Shown here piece after piece: positions 28,011-36,832 of a stretch of 64,000 nucleotides of DNA. The notes under the pieces were generated by a model that saw only the letters and a program-made list of their open reading frames with translations, was not told the DNA's origin and made no database searches. The position numbers were made by a program, and so were the translations under genes. Each line of letters starts with the position of its first letter. Position 1 is the first letter of the stretch. This stretch comes from Flavimaribacter sp039888615 (GTDB taxonomy: Bacteria; Pseudomonadota; Alphaproteobacteria; Rhizobiales; Rhizobiaceae): the NCBI GenBank assembly GCA_039888615.1, contig JBDQQS010000011.1; one strand, 5' to 3'.

Positions 28011-29237
28011 TCAACGCCGTTCGAGCAGCGCTACTGCCTCCACGTGAGGCGTCCAGAGAAACTGATCGATCGGCGTGACGGACCTCACTGCAAAACCTGC
28101 CGCCGTCAGGATTTCGAGATCGCGGACGAGCGTCACCGGATTGCAGGAGACGGCCGCGATCCTTCGGACCGTTGACGCTGCAAGTTCCCGGCACTGCTGC
28201 TCGGCGCCAGCTCGCGGCGGATCAAGGATCACGCCGTCGAAGGTCTTCAATTCATTTCTTGTCAACGGCCGACGATAGAGGTCTCGCCTTTCGCTCGTGA
28301 CAGGTTTCAGTCCCGGCGTATGACGCGCCGCGCGATCGAGCGCGGCGAGTGACGCGGTGTCGCTCTCAACTGCGTGGACTGCTGACTGTGCGGCAAGAGT
28401 CAGCGCAAAGGTTCCGCAGCCACTAAAGAGATCAGCGATGCGTTTCGACTTATTCAGATGGCTGAGCACGAGGCTGGTCATGGTCTTTTCAGCCTGCAAT
28501 ACGGCCTGGACGAAGCCGCCGGGCGGCGGGGTCACCGAAGCCTTACCGAATTGCAGAACTGGTTTGCGCGGCTCGATCAGAATTTCGTCGTTGCAGGAAA
28601 GACGCGCGATATCACGCTTCAACGCCTCGGCGACGGCCGCTTGTCGTTGGGGCGCGCGCAATGCAGGTCCGCCAGAAATCGCGACATCCAGACCGGTCTC
28701 TGTTTCCAGGGCCGTAAGCCGTAGCGACTTTCCGGGAATGTGCTGTACGAGCGCCTTGAGATCTCCGAGTTTGCGGTTAAGACCGTCGGTCGCGACGTGA
28801 CATCGCTCAAGCGCAAAGACAGTGTGGCTTCCCGCCTGATTGAATCCGAGCACTGGGCCTTCTCCGGTTTTGCGCGCCGTCAGCACGATGCGCCGCCGTT
28901 CGCCCGGTTCACAGATATGCAGGTCAGCGATTTCGGTTTGGATGCCTCTGGATGCGAGCGCGTCCACGACGAGTTGGCGTTTCCAGCGTCGGTAGAAGCT
29001 GTCATTGGCATGCTGGGTAACGCATCCGCCGCACAGATCGCCAGATGGTCCGAAATGTGAGCAGGGCGGTTCCCTGCGGCTTTCCGAAGCCTTCACAATG
29101 TCAGTCAGGATGACTTCCTTGCCGTGACGTTCGATCGAGACGGTTTCTCCCGGCAGTGTAAAGGGAACGAAACCGCCGTTTTCGGCGATGCCGTCACCCT
29201 GTGCGCCCATGGCGTCAATCAAAACCGTCTCAGTCAT
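28011..29237 (-). CDS. Class I SAM-dependent RNA methyltransferase (RlmD/TrmA family)
   Basis: A 408-residue enzyme that probably makes m5U in rRNA or tRNA. An N-terminal TRAM-like region is followed by PPCSHFGPSGDLCGGCVTQH, the cysteines for a [4Fe-4S] cluster. The SAM-binding part has IADLFSGCGTFALTLA, and the catalytic region reads VILDPPRAGAEQQC then AVSCNPVTLVRD with the active Cys. The target base is not certain: rhizobial members are annotated as RlmD/RumA-like. It overlaps tlyA by 4 bp and is its operon partner. Confidence 0.9.
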   Translation of the reverse strand: MTETVLIDAMGAQGDGIAENGGFVPFTLPGETVSIERHGKEVILTDIVKASESRREPPCSHFGPSGDLCGGCVTQHANDSFYRRWKRQLVVDALASRGIQTEIADLHICEPGERRRIVLTARKTGEGPVLGFNQAGSHTVFALERCHVATDGLNRKLGDLKALVQHIPGKSLRLTALETETGLDVAISGGPALRAPQRQAAVAEALKRDIARLSCNDEILIEPRKPVLQFGKASVTPPPGGFVQAVLQAEKTMTSLVLSHLNKSKRIADLFSGCGTFALTLAAQSAVHAVESDTASLAALDRAARHTPGLKPVTSERRDLYRRPLTRNELKTFDGVILDPPRAGAEQQCRELAASTVRRIAAVSCNPVTLVRDLEILTAAGFAVRSVTPIDQFLWTPHVEAVALLERR

Positions 29238-29992
29238 AATCTTGCGCCGCCAAGCAGGAACTCGCGATTTCCGTCGGAGCCTTCTATGGGGGAGGGGATA
29301 AAGCCAAAGCTCTTCCATCCCGGCAGGCTATCGAGCCACGTAGACAGGTCGTCTGCGATCTTTAGACCCGCGTTGGGATCACGCAAAATACCGCCCTTGC
29401 CGATCGCCTCCTTTCCGGCTTCGAATTGTGGTTTGACCAGCAGCACGCAAAAACCTCCCGGCGCAACCATTCCAAGCGCCTTGGGCAGGGCGAGACGCAG
29501 CGAGATGAAGCTGACATCGCTGACAACGCCGCTCACTGTTCGTCCGTCGGCAATAGACTCCGGCAAATCGCGGGCGTTCACGCCTTCGCGGTTTGTCACC
29601 CGCTCGTCAGCAAGCAGCGAACCATGGAGCTGTCCGTGTCCCACGTCCACGGCGATCACATGTGAAGCGTCCCGTTCGAGGAGCACCTGGGTGAAACCGC
29701 CAGTCGACGCGCCGATATCGAGTAAACAACGTCCAGCCGGTTGGAAATCGAAATGATCGAGCGCTGCGACCAGCTTCAGAGCGGCGCGTGACACATAACC
29801 CCGCGCAGGGTCATCGATAGCAATCACGGCGTTCTCCGGGGTTTTGGCGCCGGGTTTCGCACAGACCCCGCCATCAACCGAAACCGTGCCGCGAAGAATG
29901 GCGTCGCGCGCCCGGGCGCGGCTGTCGAAATGGCCGAGTTGGGTCAGCAACTGGTCGAGCCGTTGGCGTTTGGCGTCATGTTTTTCCGACAT
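29234..29992 (-). CDS. tlyA: TlyA family rRNA (cytidine-2'-O) methyltransferase
   Basis: A 252-residue protein with an N-terminal S4 RNA-binding domain (RLDQLLTQLGHFDSRARARD) and a FtsJ-like methyltransferase domain (CLLDIGASTGGFTQVLLERD, VVSDVSFISLRLALP, LLVKPQFEAGKEAIGKGG). In characterised TlyA, it methylates 16S and/or 23S rRNA. Older annotations call it a hemolysin, which I do not support. It overlaps the MFS gene upstream by 17 bp and the RlmD-like gene downstream by 4 bp. Confidence 0.92.
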   Translation of the reverse strand: MSEKHDAKRQRLDQLLTQLGHFDSRARARDAILRGTVSVDGGVCAKPGAKTPENAVIAIDDPARGYVSRAALKLVAALDHFDFQPAGRCLLDIGASTGGFTQVLLERDASHVIAVDVGHGQLHGSLLADERVTNREGVNARDLPESIADGRTVSGVVSDVSFISLRLALPKALGMVAPGGFCVLLVKPQFEAGKEAIGKGGILRDPNAGLKIADDLSTWLDSLPGWKSFGFIPSPIEGSDGNREFLLGGARL

Positions 29993-31121
29993 CGGCGTAA
30001 CGGGAATTGTGGGCCATGAGTAGAATTGCGAACAGCATCAGCGAGAGCCCGGTGAAAATGGCGCTGAAGCTGGTGTATTCCGCGACATAGCCGATCAACA
30101 CCGGAGCGACGAGTATGCCGGAATAACCGATCGTCGTGGTCAACGACAGGGCAATTCCGGGAGCGATGCCCGGCAGATTGCCGGCTGCGGAGAAGGCGAT
30201 TGGCACGAGGTTGGAGAGGCCAAGGCCCGTAATCAGGAAGCCCGCGACTGCTATTTCGGGTGATGTCGCCGTGCCGGCGATAAGGAAGCCAACAAAGGCG
30301 GAACTGGCGCAGATCTGGACAGTCCTGACGGCGCCGAGCCGCTTGCGAACGGGATCGCCGAAAAATCGCACAGTCGCCATGGCCGCCGAAAATGCGCCGA
30401 ACGCCAGTCCGGAAACAAAGGCGTCGGCGTTCAACTCCTGTCGTAGATAGAGAGCGCTCCAGTCGATGACGACGCCTTCTGGCATTGCTGAAAAAAGCGC
30501 CAGCAGCCCGATCATGTAGGGTAGCAGCGTGCGCGGAAAACGGATCGGCTGGCGTTGTTCGGCTTCCGCCGGCGCATCCTCAAGGCGCAGGCCGAGCAGG
30601 ACGAATCCGACCAGAGCCACCGAAATCGCGGTGACGAACAGCGTATGCTGCATGACGCCTGAATATTGCAAGAGATAGCCGCCTGCGACCGCGCCGAAAA
30701 GTCCGCCGAGGCTCCAGAAGCCGTGGCACGAAGACATGATCGGCGCACCGCGCCTGCGCTCGACTTCCACTGCCACGGCGTTCATCGCCACATCCATGCC
30801 GGCGATCGAACCGCCGAACACGAACAGCGACAGGGCGGCAAGCCCGTGGTTGGGCGCCAATGTCACCCACAACAGTGTTGATGCTGCGACGAGCGCCGTA
30901 AGCCGTACGGCGAAAACGGGTCCGATGCGGGCGATCACGACGCCTGTCATCGGCATGGTGACAAGGGCGCCCATGCCGAATACCGCGATCATGACGCCGA
31001 GCTGCCCTTCGTCGAGCAGCAGCCTTTCGGCGAATTCCGGAATCTTGGGCGCCCAGTTGCCGATCAGGAAGCCGTTGACGAGAAACAGCAATGACACGTG
31101 GACGCGGGCGTTGTTCATCAT
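29976..31121 (-). CDS. MFS transporter
   Basis: A 381-residue inner-membrane carrier with about 12 hydrophobic segments, for example VHVSLLFLVNGFLIGNW, LLPYMIGLLALFSAMPEG and LVPIAFSAAGNLPGIAPG. The loop between helices 2 and 3 has the MFS-like TGVVIARIGP. The substrate is unknown. It is divergent from the GlcNAc kinase operon across 325 bp, which makes an amino-sugar or related carbohydrate a reasonable guess and no more. Its end overlaps tlyA by 17 bp. Confidence 0.87.
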   Translation of the reverse strand: MMNNARVHVSLLFLVNGFLIGNWAPKIPEFAERLLLDEGQLGVMIAVFGMGALVTMPMTGVVIARIGPVFAVRLTALVAASTLLWVTLAPNHGLAALSLFVFGGSIAGMDVAMNAVAVEVERRRGAPIMSSCHGFWSLGGLFGAVAGGYLLQYSGVMQHTLFVTAISVALVGFVLLGLRLEDAPAEAEQRQPIRFPRTLLPYMIGLLALFSAMPEGVVIDWSALYLRQELNADAFVSGLAFGAFSAAMATVRFFGDPVRKRLGAVRTVQICASSAFVGFLIAGTATSPEIAVAGFLITGLGLSNLVPIAFSAAGNLPGIAPGIALSLTTTIGYSGILVAPVLIGYVAEYTSFSAIFTGLSLMLFAILLMAHNSRYADVGKT

Positions 31122-31446
31122 CGTGTGTAGGAGCCGGTTTGGGGTGTCGCGGACATGGCGTCGCGGAGGGCGGAACGTTTAGCAGACGGGTCTATGCATG
31201 TCGATAGCGCGCCTTCGATGCTGCTCCGAGTCCCGCATCATTGTATATTCAGTTTTGCAAGAGATTCCCTTTGACCAAATTTCCAGTTTCTTGCTGTCAG
31301 TTCAGAGTGGCGTAAGTGCAGAGTATTCGCACTATGGAAAAGAAGCCAAATCCATGAAATTTAAGGGTAAAAATAAGTAGGCGCGCGCTTTCCCACTTGG
31401 TGGTGGGTATTTCTTTGATAGTATCGCCGCGTAATCGAGGATTCGT
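31122..31446. other. Intergenic region between the divergent MFS and nag operons
   Basis: This 325-bp gap is AT-rich compared with its neighbours and holds no gene that I support. It contains a short dyad CCCAC-TTGGTG-GTGGG (31392-31407) that overlaps a candidate promoter for the kinase gene. It is the likely site of control for both divergent units. No regulator gene is adjacent. Confidence 0.5.
31397..31424 (+). promoter_or_regulatory. Candidate promoter of the amino-sugar operon
   Basis: TTGGTG and TAGTAT separated by 16 bp, 22 bp upstream of the kinase start, with GAGGA as ribosome-binding site in between. The -35 hexamer lies in the loop of the CCCAC/GTGGG dyad, so an operator role is possible. 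Confidence 0.35.
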
Positions 31447-32325
31447 ATGACATTGATATTGGCAGTGGATGGTGGAGGCACAAGTTGCAGGGCCGCCGTG
31501 GCCGATCATGGCGGCGCGATCCTCGGGCGCGCCGTTTCCGGTCCGGCCAATGTTTCAACCGACCCGCAAGGCGCTGCGGCGAATATCGTGAAAGCAGCGC
31601 GCGCGGCGCTCGCCGACGCCGGACACGGTGATGCGACGCTCACCTCGCTTCCCGCCTTTCTGGGGCTCGCCGGCGCCAACCTTGCCTCCGCGGCCGAAGC
31701 GGTCAGGGGGCATCTGCCGTTCGAGCGGTGCGTTATTGAAGACGACGCCGGAACTGCCCTGCAGGGCGCGCTTGGCGACATGGACGGAGCGGTCATTGTG
31801 CTGGGAACCGGTTCGGTGCTTTTTGGACGCCGAAACGGTTCGATTTTCCGCGCAGGAGGTTGGGGCTTCGCCGTCGGCGATCAGGGAAGCGGCGCCAGGA
31901 TCGGTCGGGAGCTCTTGCAGGAGACACTGCTGGCTTATGACCATGTCCGGGCGCATACGCCCCTGACGACCGCGGTGTTGGCGGAATTCGATCGCGATCC
32001 AATGCGCCTCGCCGAGTTCGCCCAGCAGGCCAGGCCTGCCGATTTCGCGCGCTTCGCTCCGCGGGTGTTCTCGGCTGCCAATGAAGGCGACGCCGTGGCG
32101 CTGGACATTCTGGATGCGACGCTTGTGGAGGTGGAAGCGCAACTGCAAGCGTTTTTGTGGCCCGAATGCGAAGCGCTCTGTTTGCTTGGTGGGCTTGCAG
32201 AGCTTTATAAGTCCCGCATCGGAGCGCGCTTCAGAGCAATTCTCAAACCGCCGAAAACCGATGCGCTTGTCGGCGCCGTACAGCTTGCGGTGCATGAATT
32301 CCGAGAAACCGGACAAGCCAAATGA
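31447..32325 (+). CDS. BadF/BadG/BcrA/BcrD ATPase family kinase, probable N-acetylglucosamine kinase
   Basis: A 292-residue ASKHA-fold kinase. The first phosphate-binding segment is LILAVDGGGTSCRAAVAD, a second is AVIVLGTGSVLFG, and the sugar-region segment is GWGFAVGDQGSGARIGRELL. It should phosphorylate GlcNAc, or an anhydro/related amino sugar, at the 6-position, feeding NagA. The neighbours support that: its stop overlaps the SIS deaminase start by 4 bp, and NagA follows. GAGGA lies six bases before the ATG. Confidence 0.87.
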   Translation: MTLILAVDGGGTSCRAAVADHGGAILGRAVSGPANVSTDPQGAAANIVKAARAALADAGHGDATLTSLPAFLGLAGANLASAAEAVRGHLPFERCVIEDDAGTALQGALGDMDGAVIVLGTGSVLFGRRNGSIFRAGGWGFAVGDQGSGARIGRELLQETLLAYDHVRAHTPLTTAVLAEFDRDPMRLAEFAQQARPADFARFAPRVFSAANEGDAVALDILDATLVEVEAQLQAFLWPECEALCLLGGLAELYKSRIGARFRAILKPPKTDALVGAVQLAVHEFRETGQAK

Positions 32326-33344
32326 CGACAAATATGAGGCGTGAAATCGATGAGATGCCGGACGTCGTCGAGCGAATGCTTACACAGTCTGCGGATGCGA
32401 TTATGAATGCGGCTGACGCATTCCGCGCCGCGGACCCTGGCTATATTGTTACGGTCGCCCGCGGATCGTCGGACCACGCGGCGCATTTCCTGAAGATTGC
32501 CTGCGAAATCGAGCTTGGACTTCTCGGCGCTTCCGTCGGGCCGTCGCTTTCCTCCCTGTACGGCGTCACGCCGAAAGCAGCGAACGCTGTAAGCTTTTCA
32601 ATATCGCAGTCAGGACAGAGTCCGGACATCGTCGCCATGACAAACGCCTTGCAGCGAGGCGGCGCCACGACGATCGCCCTCGTCAACACACTGCCGTCGC
32701 CCCTGGCCGATGCGGCTGATTACGTCATTGACCTTGTGTCCGGCCCGGAGCGCAGTGTCGCGGCGACAAAATCTTTCGTCTGCTCCGTTGTCGCCGGCCT
32801 TGCGATCATCGCGCGGCTTTCGCCGTCGCCGGCGCTGGGCCAGGCGCTGGACCGTTTTCCCGATCGTTTGAGAGAGGCGATTGTCTGCGACTGGAGCGGA
32901 ATGGAGCAGATGCTTCAGGACGCGCGCTCCGTCTTCGTTCTTGGCCGCGGTCCGACGCTGGCGATCGCCAGCGAAGTGGCTCTGAAATTCAAGGAGACCT
33001 GCGGCGTGCATGCGGAAGCCTATTCAGCGGCGGAAGTCATGCACGGGCCGGTGGAACTGGTCGAGCCTGCCTTTCCTGTTCTCGCGATCGCCGCGCGGGA
33101 CGGCGCCGAAACTTCCATCGTCGTTACAGCCGACGCCTTGGCGGCGCAGGGCGCCTCGGTATTCGCAACCTCGTTCTTGTGCAAAAATGCGCGTTCTTTG
33201 CCGGTTCCGGACAGCGGCCACCCGCTGCTCAACGCGCTGCTGCCAATCGCGCCATATTACGGCCTGATTGAAGCACTGTCTCGGCGTCTTGGACGTAATC
33301 CCGATCGGCCGGAACGTCTGAGCAAGGTCACGGTGACGCTATGA
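32322..33344 (+). CDS. SIS-domain glucosamine-6-phosphate deaminase-like protein (NagB-II type)
   Basis: A 340-residue protein with two SIS domains, related to the isomerase half of GlmS but without the N-terminal glutaminase. Sugar-phosphate segments are VTVARGSSDHAAHFLK, SISQSGQSPDIVAM and AATKSFVCSVVAGLA; the later active-site stretch is VALKFKETCGVHAEAYSAAE. Such stand-alone proteins are known to deaminate GlcN-6-P to Fru-6-P (NagB-II). No classical nagB is in the window, so this likely supplies that step. Translationally coupled on both sides by 4-bp overlaps. Confidence 0.87.
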   Translation: MTTNMRREIDEMPDVVERMLTQSADAIMNAADAFRAADPGYIVTVARGSSDHAAHFLKIACEIELGLLGASVGPSLSSLYGVTPKAANAVSFSISQSGQSPDIVAMTNALQRGGATTIALVNTLPSPLADAADYVIDLVSGPERSVAATKSFVCSVVAGLAIIARLSPSPALGQALDRFPDRLREAIVCDWSGMEQMLQDARSVFVLGRGPTLAIASEVALKFKETCGVHAEAYSAAEVMHGPVELVEPAFPVLAIAARDGAETSIVVTADALAAQGASVFATSFLCKNARSLPVPDSGHPLLNALLPIAPYYGLIEALSRRLGRNPDRPERLSKVTVTL

Positions 33345-34504
33345 CGGTGAAACGCGCCATATCGAGCCCGCGAATCTACGACGGAAGCGCGTGGCATGAA
33401 AAGGCGGTTCTGCTCGTCGATGGCGACCGCTGCGTCGGCATCGCGTCCGCAGGCTTGGCTCCGGCGGATTTTGAAACCGTCGAGGCAGCCGGCGCGATGC
33501 TGGTTCCGGGTTTCGTCGATCTGCAGGTTAACGGCGGCGGCGGCGTACTTTTCAACGATAAGCCGAACGTCCACGGTATCAGGGCAATCTGTTCGGCCCA
33601 TGCGCGCTTTGGCGCGACAGCGATCCTGCCGACGCTGATCACCGATGATACGGATGTGACTCGGCGAGCGCTCAAAGCAGGCTTCGAGGCGCATCGCACA
33701 GGCGTCCCGGGTTTTCTCGGCTTGCACCTGGAAGGCCCGCACCTGTCGAAGGCGAAGAGGGGCGCGCACAGCAAAGACCTTATTCGCGCCATGACCGAGC
33801 GCGACCTGAAACGCCTTATTGACGCAAGGACGCGATTGCCGGTGTTGATAACCACCATTGCGCCTGAAAACACGAAGCTCAAGCAAGTCGAAAGGCTGGC
33901 GGCGGCTGGCGTTTCCGTCAGTCTGGGCCACAGCGACTGCGACTACGCCACGGCCATGGAGTACTTTGCCGCCGGAGCCAACATGGTCACGCATCTTTTC
34001 AACGCCATGAGTCCGCTGGCCCATCGCGAGCCGGGACTGGTCGGCGCGGCTCTCGACAGTGGCGTTCTTTACGCCGGTATCATCGCCGATGGTTTCCACG
34101 TCCACCCGGCTGCATTCGGCGCGGCGCTGCGCGCAAAAAAAGGCCCGGGCCGGATTTTTGTCGTCACGGACGCCATGTCGACGATCGGAACGGATCTTAA
34201 ATCCTTGACACTGAACGGACGCCATATTCGCAGGGAGAATGGACGTCTGACACTGGAAGATGGAACGCTGGCTGGCGCCGACATCGATATGGCCTCGTCT
34301 GTCCGCTATCTGATGACCGAGATCGGTTTGCCGCTGGAGGAGGCGATTGCAATGGCCTCGCAATATCCGGCCGAGGCCGTCGGCGTCGCCGACCGGAAGG
34401 GAAAGCTGGAACCCGGCTTCGACGCCGATTTCATCGAACTCGACGACGATTTGCAGGTTATGAGGACCTGGATCGGCGGAACGGCGGTGTTCGAAGCGGC
34501 CTGA
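33341..34504 (+). CDS. nagA: N-acetylglucosamine-6-phosphate deacetylase
   Basis: A 387-residue amidohydrolase-fold enzyme that converts GlcNAc-6-P to GlcN-6-P and acetate. Motifs include VPGFVDLQVNGGGGVLFND, the metal-binding HLEGPHLSKAKRGAHS, LGHSDCDYATAMEYFAAG, VTHLFNAMSPLAHREPGLVG and the catalytic-Asp region FVVTDAMSTIGTDL. Length is normal. It is the last gene of the kinase-deaminase-deacetylase operon. Its stop codon directly abuts the dxs stop, and both sit in one 14-bp palindrome. Confidence 0.95.
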   Translation: MTVKRAISSPRIYDGSAWHEKAVLLVDGDRCVGIASAGLAPADFETVEAAGAMLVPGFVDLQVNGGGGVLFNDKPNVHGIRAICSAHARFGATAILPTLITDDTDVTRRALKAGFEAHRTGVPGFLGLHLEGPHLSKAKRGAHSKDLIRAMTERDLKRLIDARTRLPVLITTIAPENTKLKQVERLAAAGVSVSLGHSDCDYATAMEYFAAGANMVTHLFNAMSPLAHREPGLVGAALDSGVLYAGIIADGFHVHPAAFGAALRAKKGPGRIFVVTDAMSTIGTDLKSLTLNGRHIRRENGRLTLEDGTLAGADIDMASSVRYLMTEIGLPLEEAIAMASQYPAEAVGVADRKGKLEPGFDADFIELDDDLQVMRTWIGGTAVFEAA

Positions 34505-34511
34505 TCAGGCC
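34498..34511. repeat. Palindrome GGCCTGATCAGGCC spanning both stop codons
   Basis: A perfect 14-bp palindrome whose two halves contain the nagA TGA (34502-34504) and, on the other strand, the dxs TGA (34505-34507). It has no loop, so it is unlikely to act as a terminator. It may be a coincidence of two genes both ending in a Gln/Ala-type codon and TGA. Confidence 0.45.
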
Positions 34512-36424
34512 TGCGTGGAGGTAAGCTTTCCGGAATCACCGAGCGCCCGAAACACGGTGTCGACGATGCCCGTGCGGTCGAGGCCGGCGCGGCTGTTCAT
34601 GGTCTCTGGCTTCGCCTGATCCATGAAGACGTCCGGCATTATTAGAGGGCGGACCTTCAGTCCGTTTTCAAGCAGACCCTGATGCGCCAGGAAGTGCAGC
34701 ACGTGGCCGCCGAAGCCGCCAATCGCGCCTTCCTCGACCGTGACAAGCACCTCGTGATGACGCGCCAGTTGCATGATCAGATCGGTGTCGAGCGGCTTGG
34801 CGAAGCGGGCGTCCGCGACCGTCGTCGGAAGTCCCGCGGCGTCCAGGTCTTCAGCAGCCAGCAGGCAATCGGCGAGCCGGGTTCCAAGCGAAAGCAGGGC
34901 GATCTTGCCGCCTTGCCTGACGATGCGACCCTTGCCGATTTCCAGTATGGAGCCACGCTCCGGCAATTCGACGCCGACGCCTTCGCCACGCGGATAACGG
35001 AAGGAGCAGGGGCCTTCGTCATAGGCCGCGGCCGTGCGCACCATATGCTTCAGTTCGGCTTCGTCCGCGGCTGCCATGACGACAAACCCCGGCAAGGTGG
35101 CAAGATAAGTCACGTCGAAGGAGCCGGCGTGCGTCGCGCCGTCGGCGCCGACGTAACCGGCGCGGTCGATCGGAAAACGCACAGGCAGCTTCTGGATCGC
35201 CACGTCATGCACCACCTGGTCGTAGGCGCGCTGCAGAAAGGTGGAATAGATCGCCGCGAACGGCTTCAAGCCCTCGGTGGCGAGCCCCGCCGCAAAGGTG
35301 ACGGCGTGCTGCTCTGCTATGCCGACATCGAAGCAGCGGCCCGGATGCGCGTCCTTGAACAGGTCTAGCCCCGTGCCGGACGGCATGGCTGCGGTAATCC
35401 CGACAATATGGTCGTCCTCGTCGGCTTCGCGGATCAGCGCCTGTGCGAAGACCTTCGTGTAGCTCGGCGCATTCGCCTTCGCCTTGCTCTGGGCGCCGGT
35501 GATGACATCGAATTTGGAAACGCCGTGATACTTGTCGGAGGCGGCTTCGGCGGGCGCATAGCCCTTGCCTTTCTGGGTCACGACATGAATCAGCACGGGA
35601 CCTTGCGCGTTGTCCCGCACATTACGCAGCACGGGCAGCAGATGCTCGAAATTGTGACCGTCGATCGGGCCTATGTGATAGAAGCCCAACTCCTCGAACA
35701 GGGTGCCGCCGGTGACATAGCCGCGCGCATGCTCCACGGCGCGGGTGATCGCGCGGTCGACGGCCTTGCCGAGATATCCGGTCAGTTTCTTTCCGAATTC
35801 CCGAAAGCCCATATAGGTCCTGCCGGAGGCAAGCCGCGCCAGATAGGCGCTCATGGCGCCGGTCGGCGGAGCGATCGACATGTCGTTGTCGTTGAGGATG
35901 ACGATCAGCCGCGCGTCGAGAGCGCCGGCGTTGTTAAGGGCCTCATAGGCCATGCCGGCCGACATCGCGCCGTCGCCGATCACCGCGATTACGTTGCGCG
36001 GCCTGTCCTGGATTTGTGCGGCCACAGCCATGCCGAGGCCCGCCGATATCGACGTCGAGGAGTGGGCGGCGCCGAAGGCGTCGTATTCGCTTTCATCGCG
36101 TTTCGTAAAGCCGGACAATCCGTCTTCCTGGCGCAATGTCCTGATGCGATCGCGGCGTCCGGTCAAAATCTTGTGCGGATAGCACTGGTGGCCGACATCG
36201 AATATCAGCCGGTCTTCTGGGGTATCGAAAACCTTGTGGATCGCCAGCGTCAATTCCACCACGCCGAGGCCTGCGCCCAAGTGCCCGCCGGTAATCGAAA
36301 CAGCGTCGATCATTTCCGCCCGCAATTCGCTTGCAAGCTGATTCATGTCCCTGTCTTCGATCTGTTTGAGATCGGCGGGAATTTTCACGCGATCGAGGAG
36401 TGGTGTGTCCGGCCTGGTGCTCAA
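34505..36424 (-). CDS. dxs: 1-deoxy-D-xylulose-5-phosphate synthase
   Basis: A 639-residue thiamine-diphosphate enzyme that starts the non-mevalonate isoprenoid pathway from pyruvate and glyceraldehyde-3-phosphate. Diagnostic segments are GGHLGAGLGVVELTLAIHKV, DVGHQCYPHKILTGRRD and AVIGDGAMSAGMAYEALNNA (the thiamine site). Transketolase motifs follow later. The start is TTG 36424, with AAGG six bases upstream; that codon gives the normal N-terminus (TPLLDRVKIPADLKQ). The first in-frame ATG (36346) would cut off conserved residues. It is downstream of xseB and feeds the same pathway as ispH at 55 kb. Confidence 0.97.
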   Translation of the reverse strand: MSTRPDTPLLDRVKIPADLKQIEDRDMNQLASELRAEMIDAVSITGGHLGAGLGVVELTLAIHKVFDTPEDRLIFDVGHQCYPHKILTGRRDRIRTLRQEDGLSGFTKRDESEYDAFGAAHSSTSISAGLGMAVAAQIQDRPRNVIAVIGDGAMSAGMAYEALNNAGALDARLIVILNDNDMSIAPPTGAMSAYLARLASGRTYMGFREFGKKLTGYLGKAVDRAITRAVEHARGYVTGGTLFEELGFYHIGPIDGHNFEHLLPVLRNVRDNAQGPVLIHVVTQKGKGYAPAEAASDKYHGVSKFDVITGAQSKAKANAPSYTKVFAQALIREADEDDHIVGITAAMPSGTGLDLFKDAHPGRCFDVGIAEQHAVTFAAGLATEGLKPFAAIYSTFLQRAYDQVVHDVAIQKLPVRFPIDRAGYVGADGATHAGSFDVTYLATLPGFVVMAAADEAELKHMVRTAAAYDEGPCSFRYPRGEGVGVELPERGSILEIGKGRIVRQGGKIALLSLGTRLADCLLAAEDLDAAGLPTTVADARFAKPLDTDLIMQLARHHEVLVTVEEGAIGGFGGHVLHFLAHQGLLENGLKVRPLIMPDVFMDQAKPETMNSRAGLDRTGIVDTVFRALGDSGKLTSTQA

Positions 36425-36571
36425 ATGTTCGCCTTGCTTCGCTGGCCTGCAGCCTGTTCAAGGGCCGCTGCTAAAGGTTCAGGTAATGCAATGCAGCCCC
36501 AAGAGCAAGGTCAAGCCCCCTGACAGGCTGTCGCGTCGGCGTTTGCAGCATGCCGAACACACGGACGGCCA

Positions 36572-36829
36572 CTATTCCGGATCGAGAGGCTCTGCGCCTT
36601 CCGGACGGCCAGACCGGTCGAGTCGGATCTTTTCGATACGGCTTTCCGCCGCCTTCAGCAGTTTCTCGCAATGCTGTTTGAGCGCTTCGCCGCGTTCGTA
36701 GATTTCGATCGACTGGTTCAGGGGCACGTCCCCCTTTTCAAGGTCGCCGACAATGGTCTCAAGCTGGGCGAGCGCTTGCTCGAAGCTCATCGCCGCTATG
36801 TCTTCGTTCTTCTTCGCGGCTTCGGCCAT
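36572..36829 (-). CDS. xseB: Exodeoxyribonuclease VII small subunit
   Basis: An 85-residue protein with the XseB core MSFEQALAQLETIVGDLEKG, then VPLNQSIEIYERGEALKQHC. It binds XseA to form the nuclease that degrades single-stranded DNA; xseA is not in the window. GAGG precedes the start. It lies 3 bp after the histone-deacetylase-family gene and 147 bp before dxs, in the same direction, so the three probably share a transcript. Confidence 0.93.
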   Translation of the reverse strand: MAEAAKKNEDIAAMSFEQALAQLETIVGDLEKGDVPLNQSIEIYERGEALKQHCEKLLKAAESRIEKIRLDRSGRPEGAEPLDPE

Positions 36830-36832
36830 ATC

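Noticed and set aside
29234..29992. TlyA as a hemolysin
   Set aside because: The S4 plus FtsJ-like domains show an rRNA methyltransferase. The old hemolysin name reflects early annotation.
31198..31380. 60-codon plus-strand frame in the MFS-kinase gap
   Set aside because: No ribosome-binding site, no family match, and it lies in the likely promoter region.
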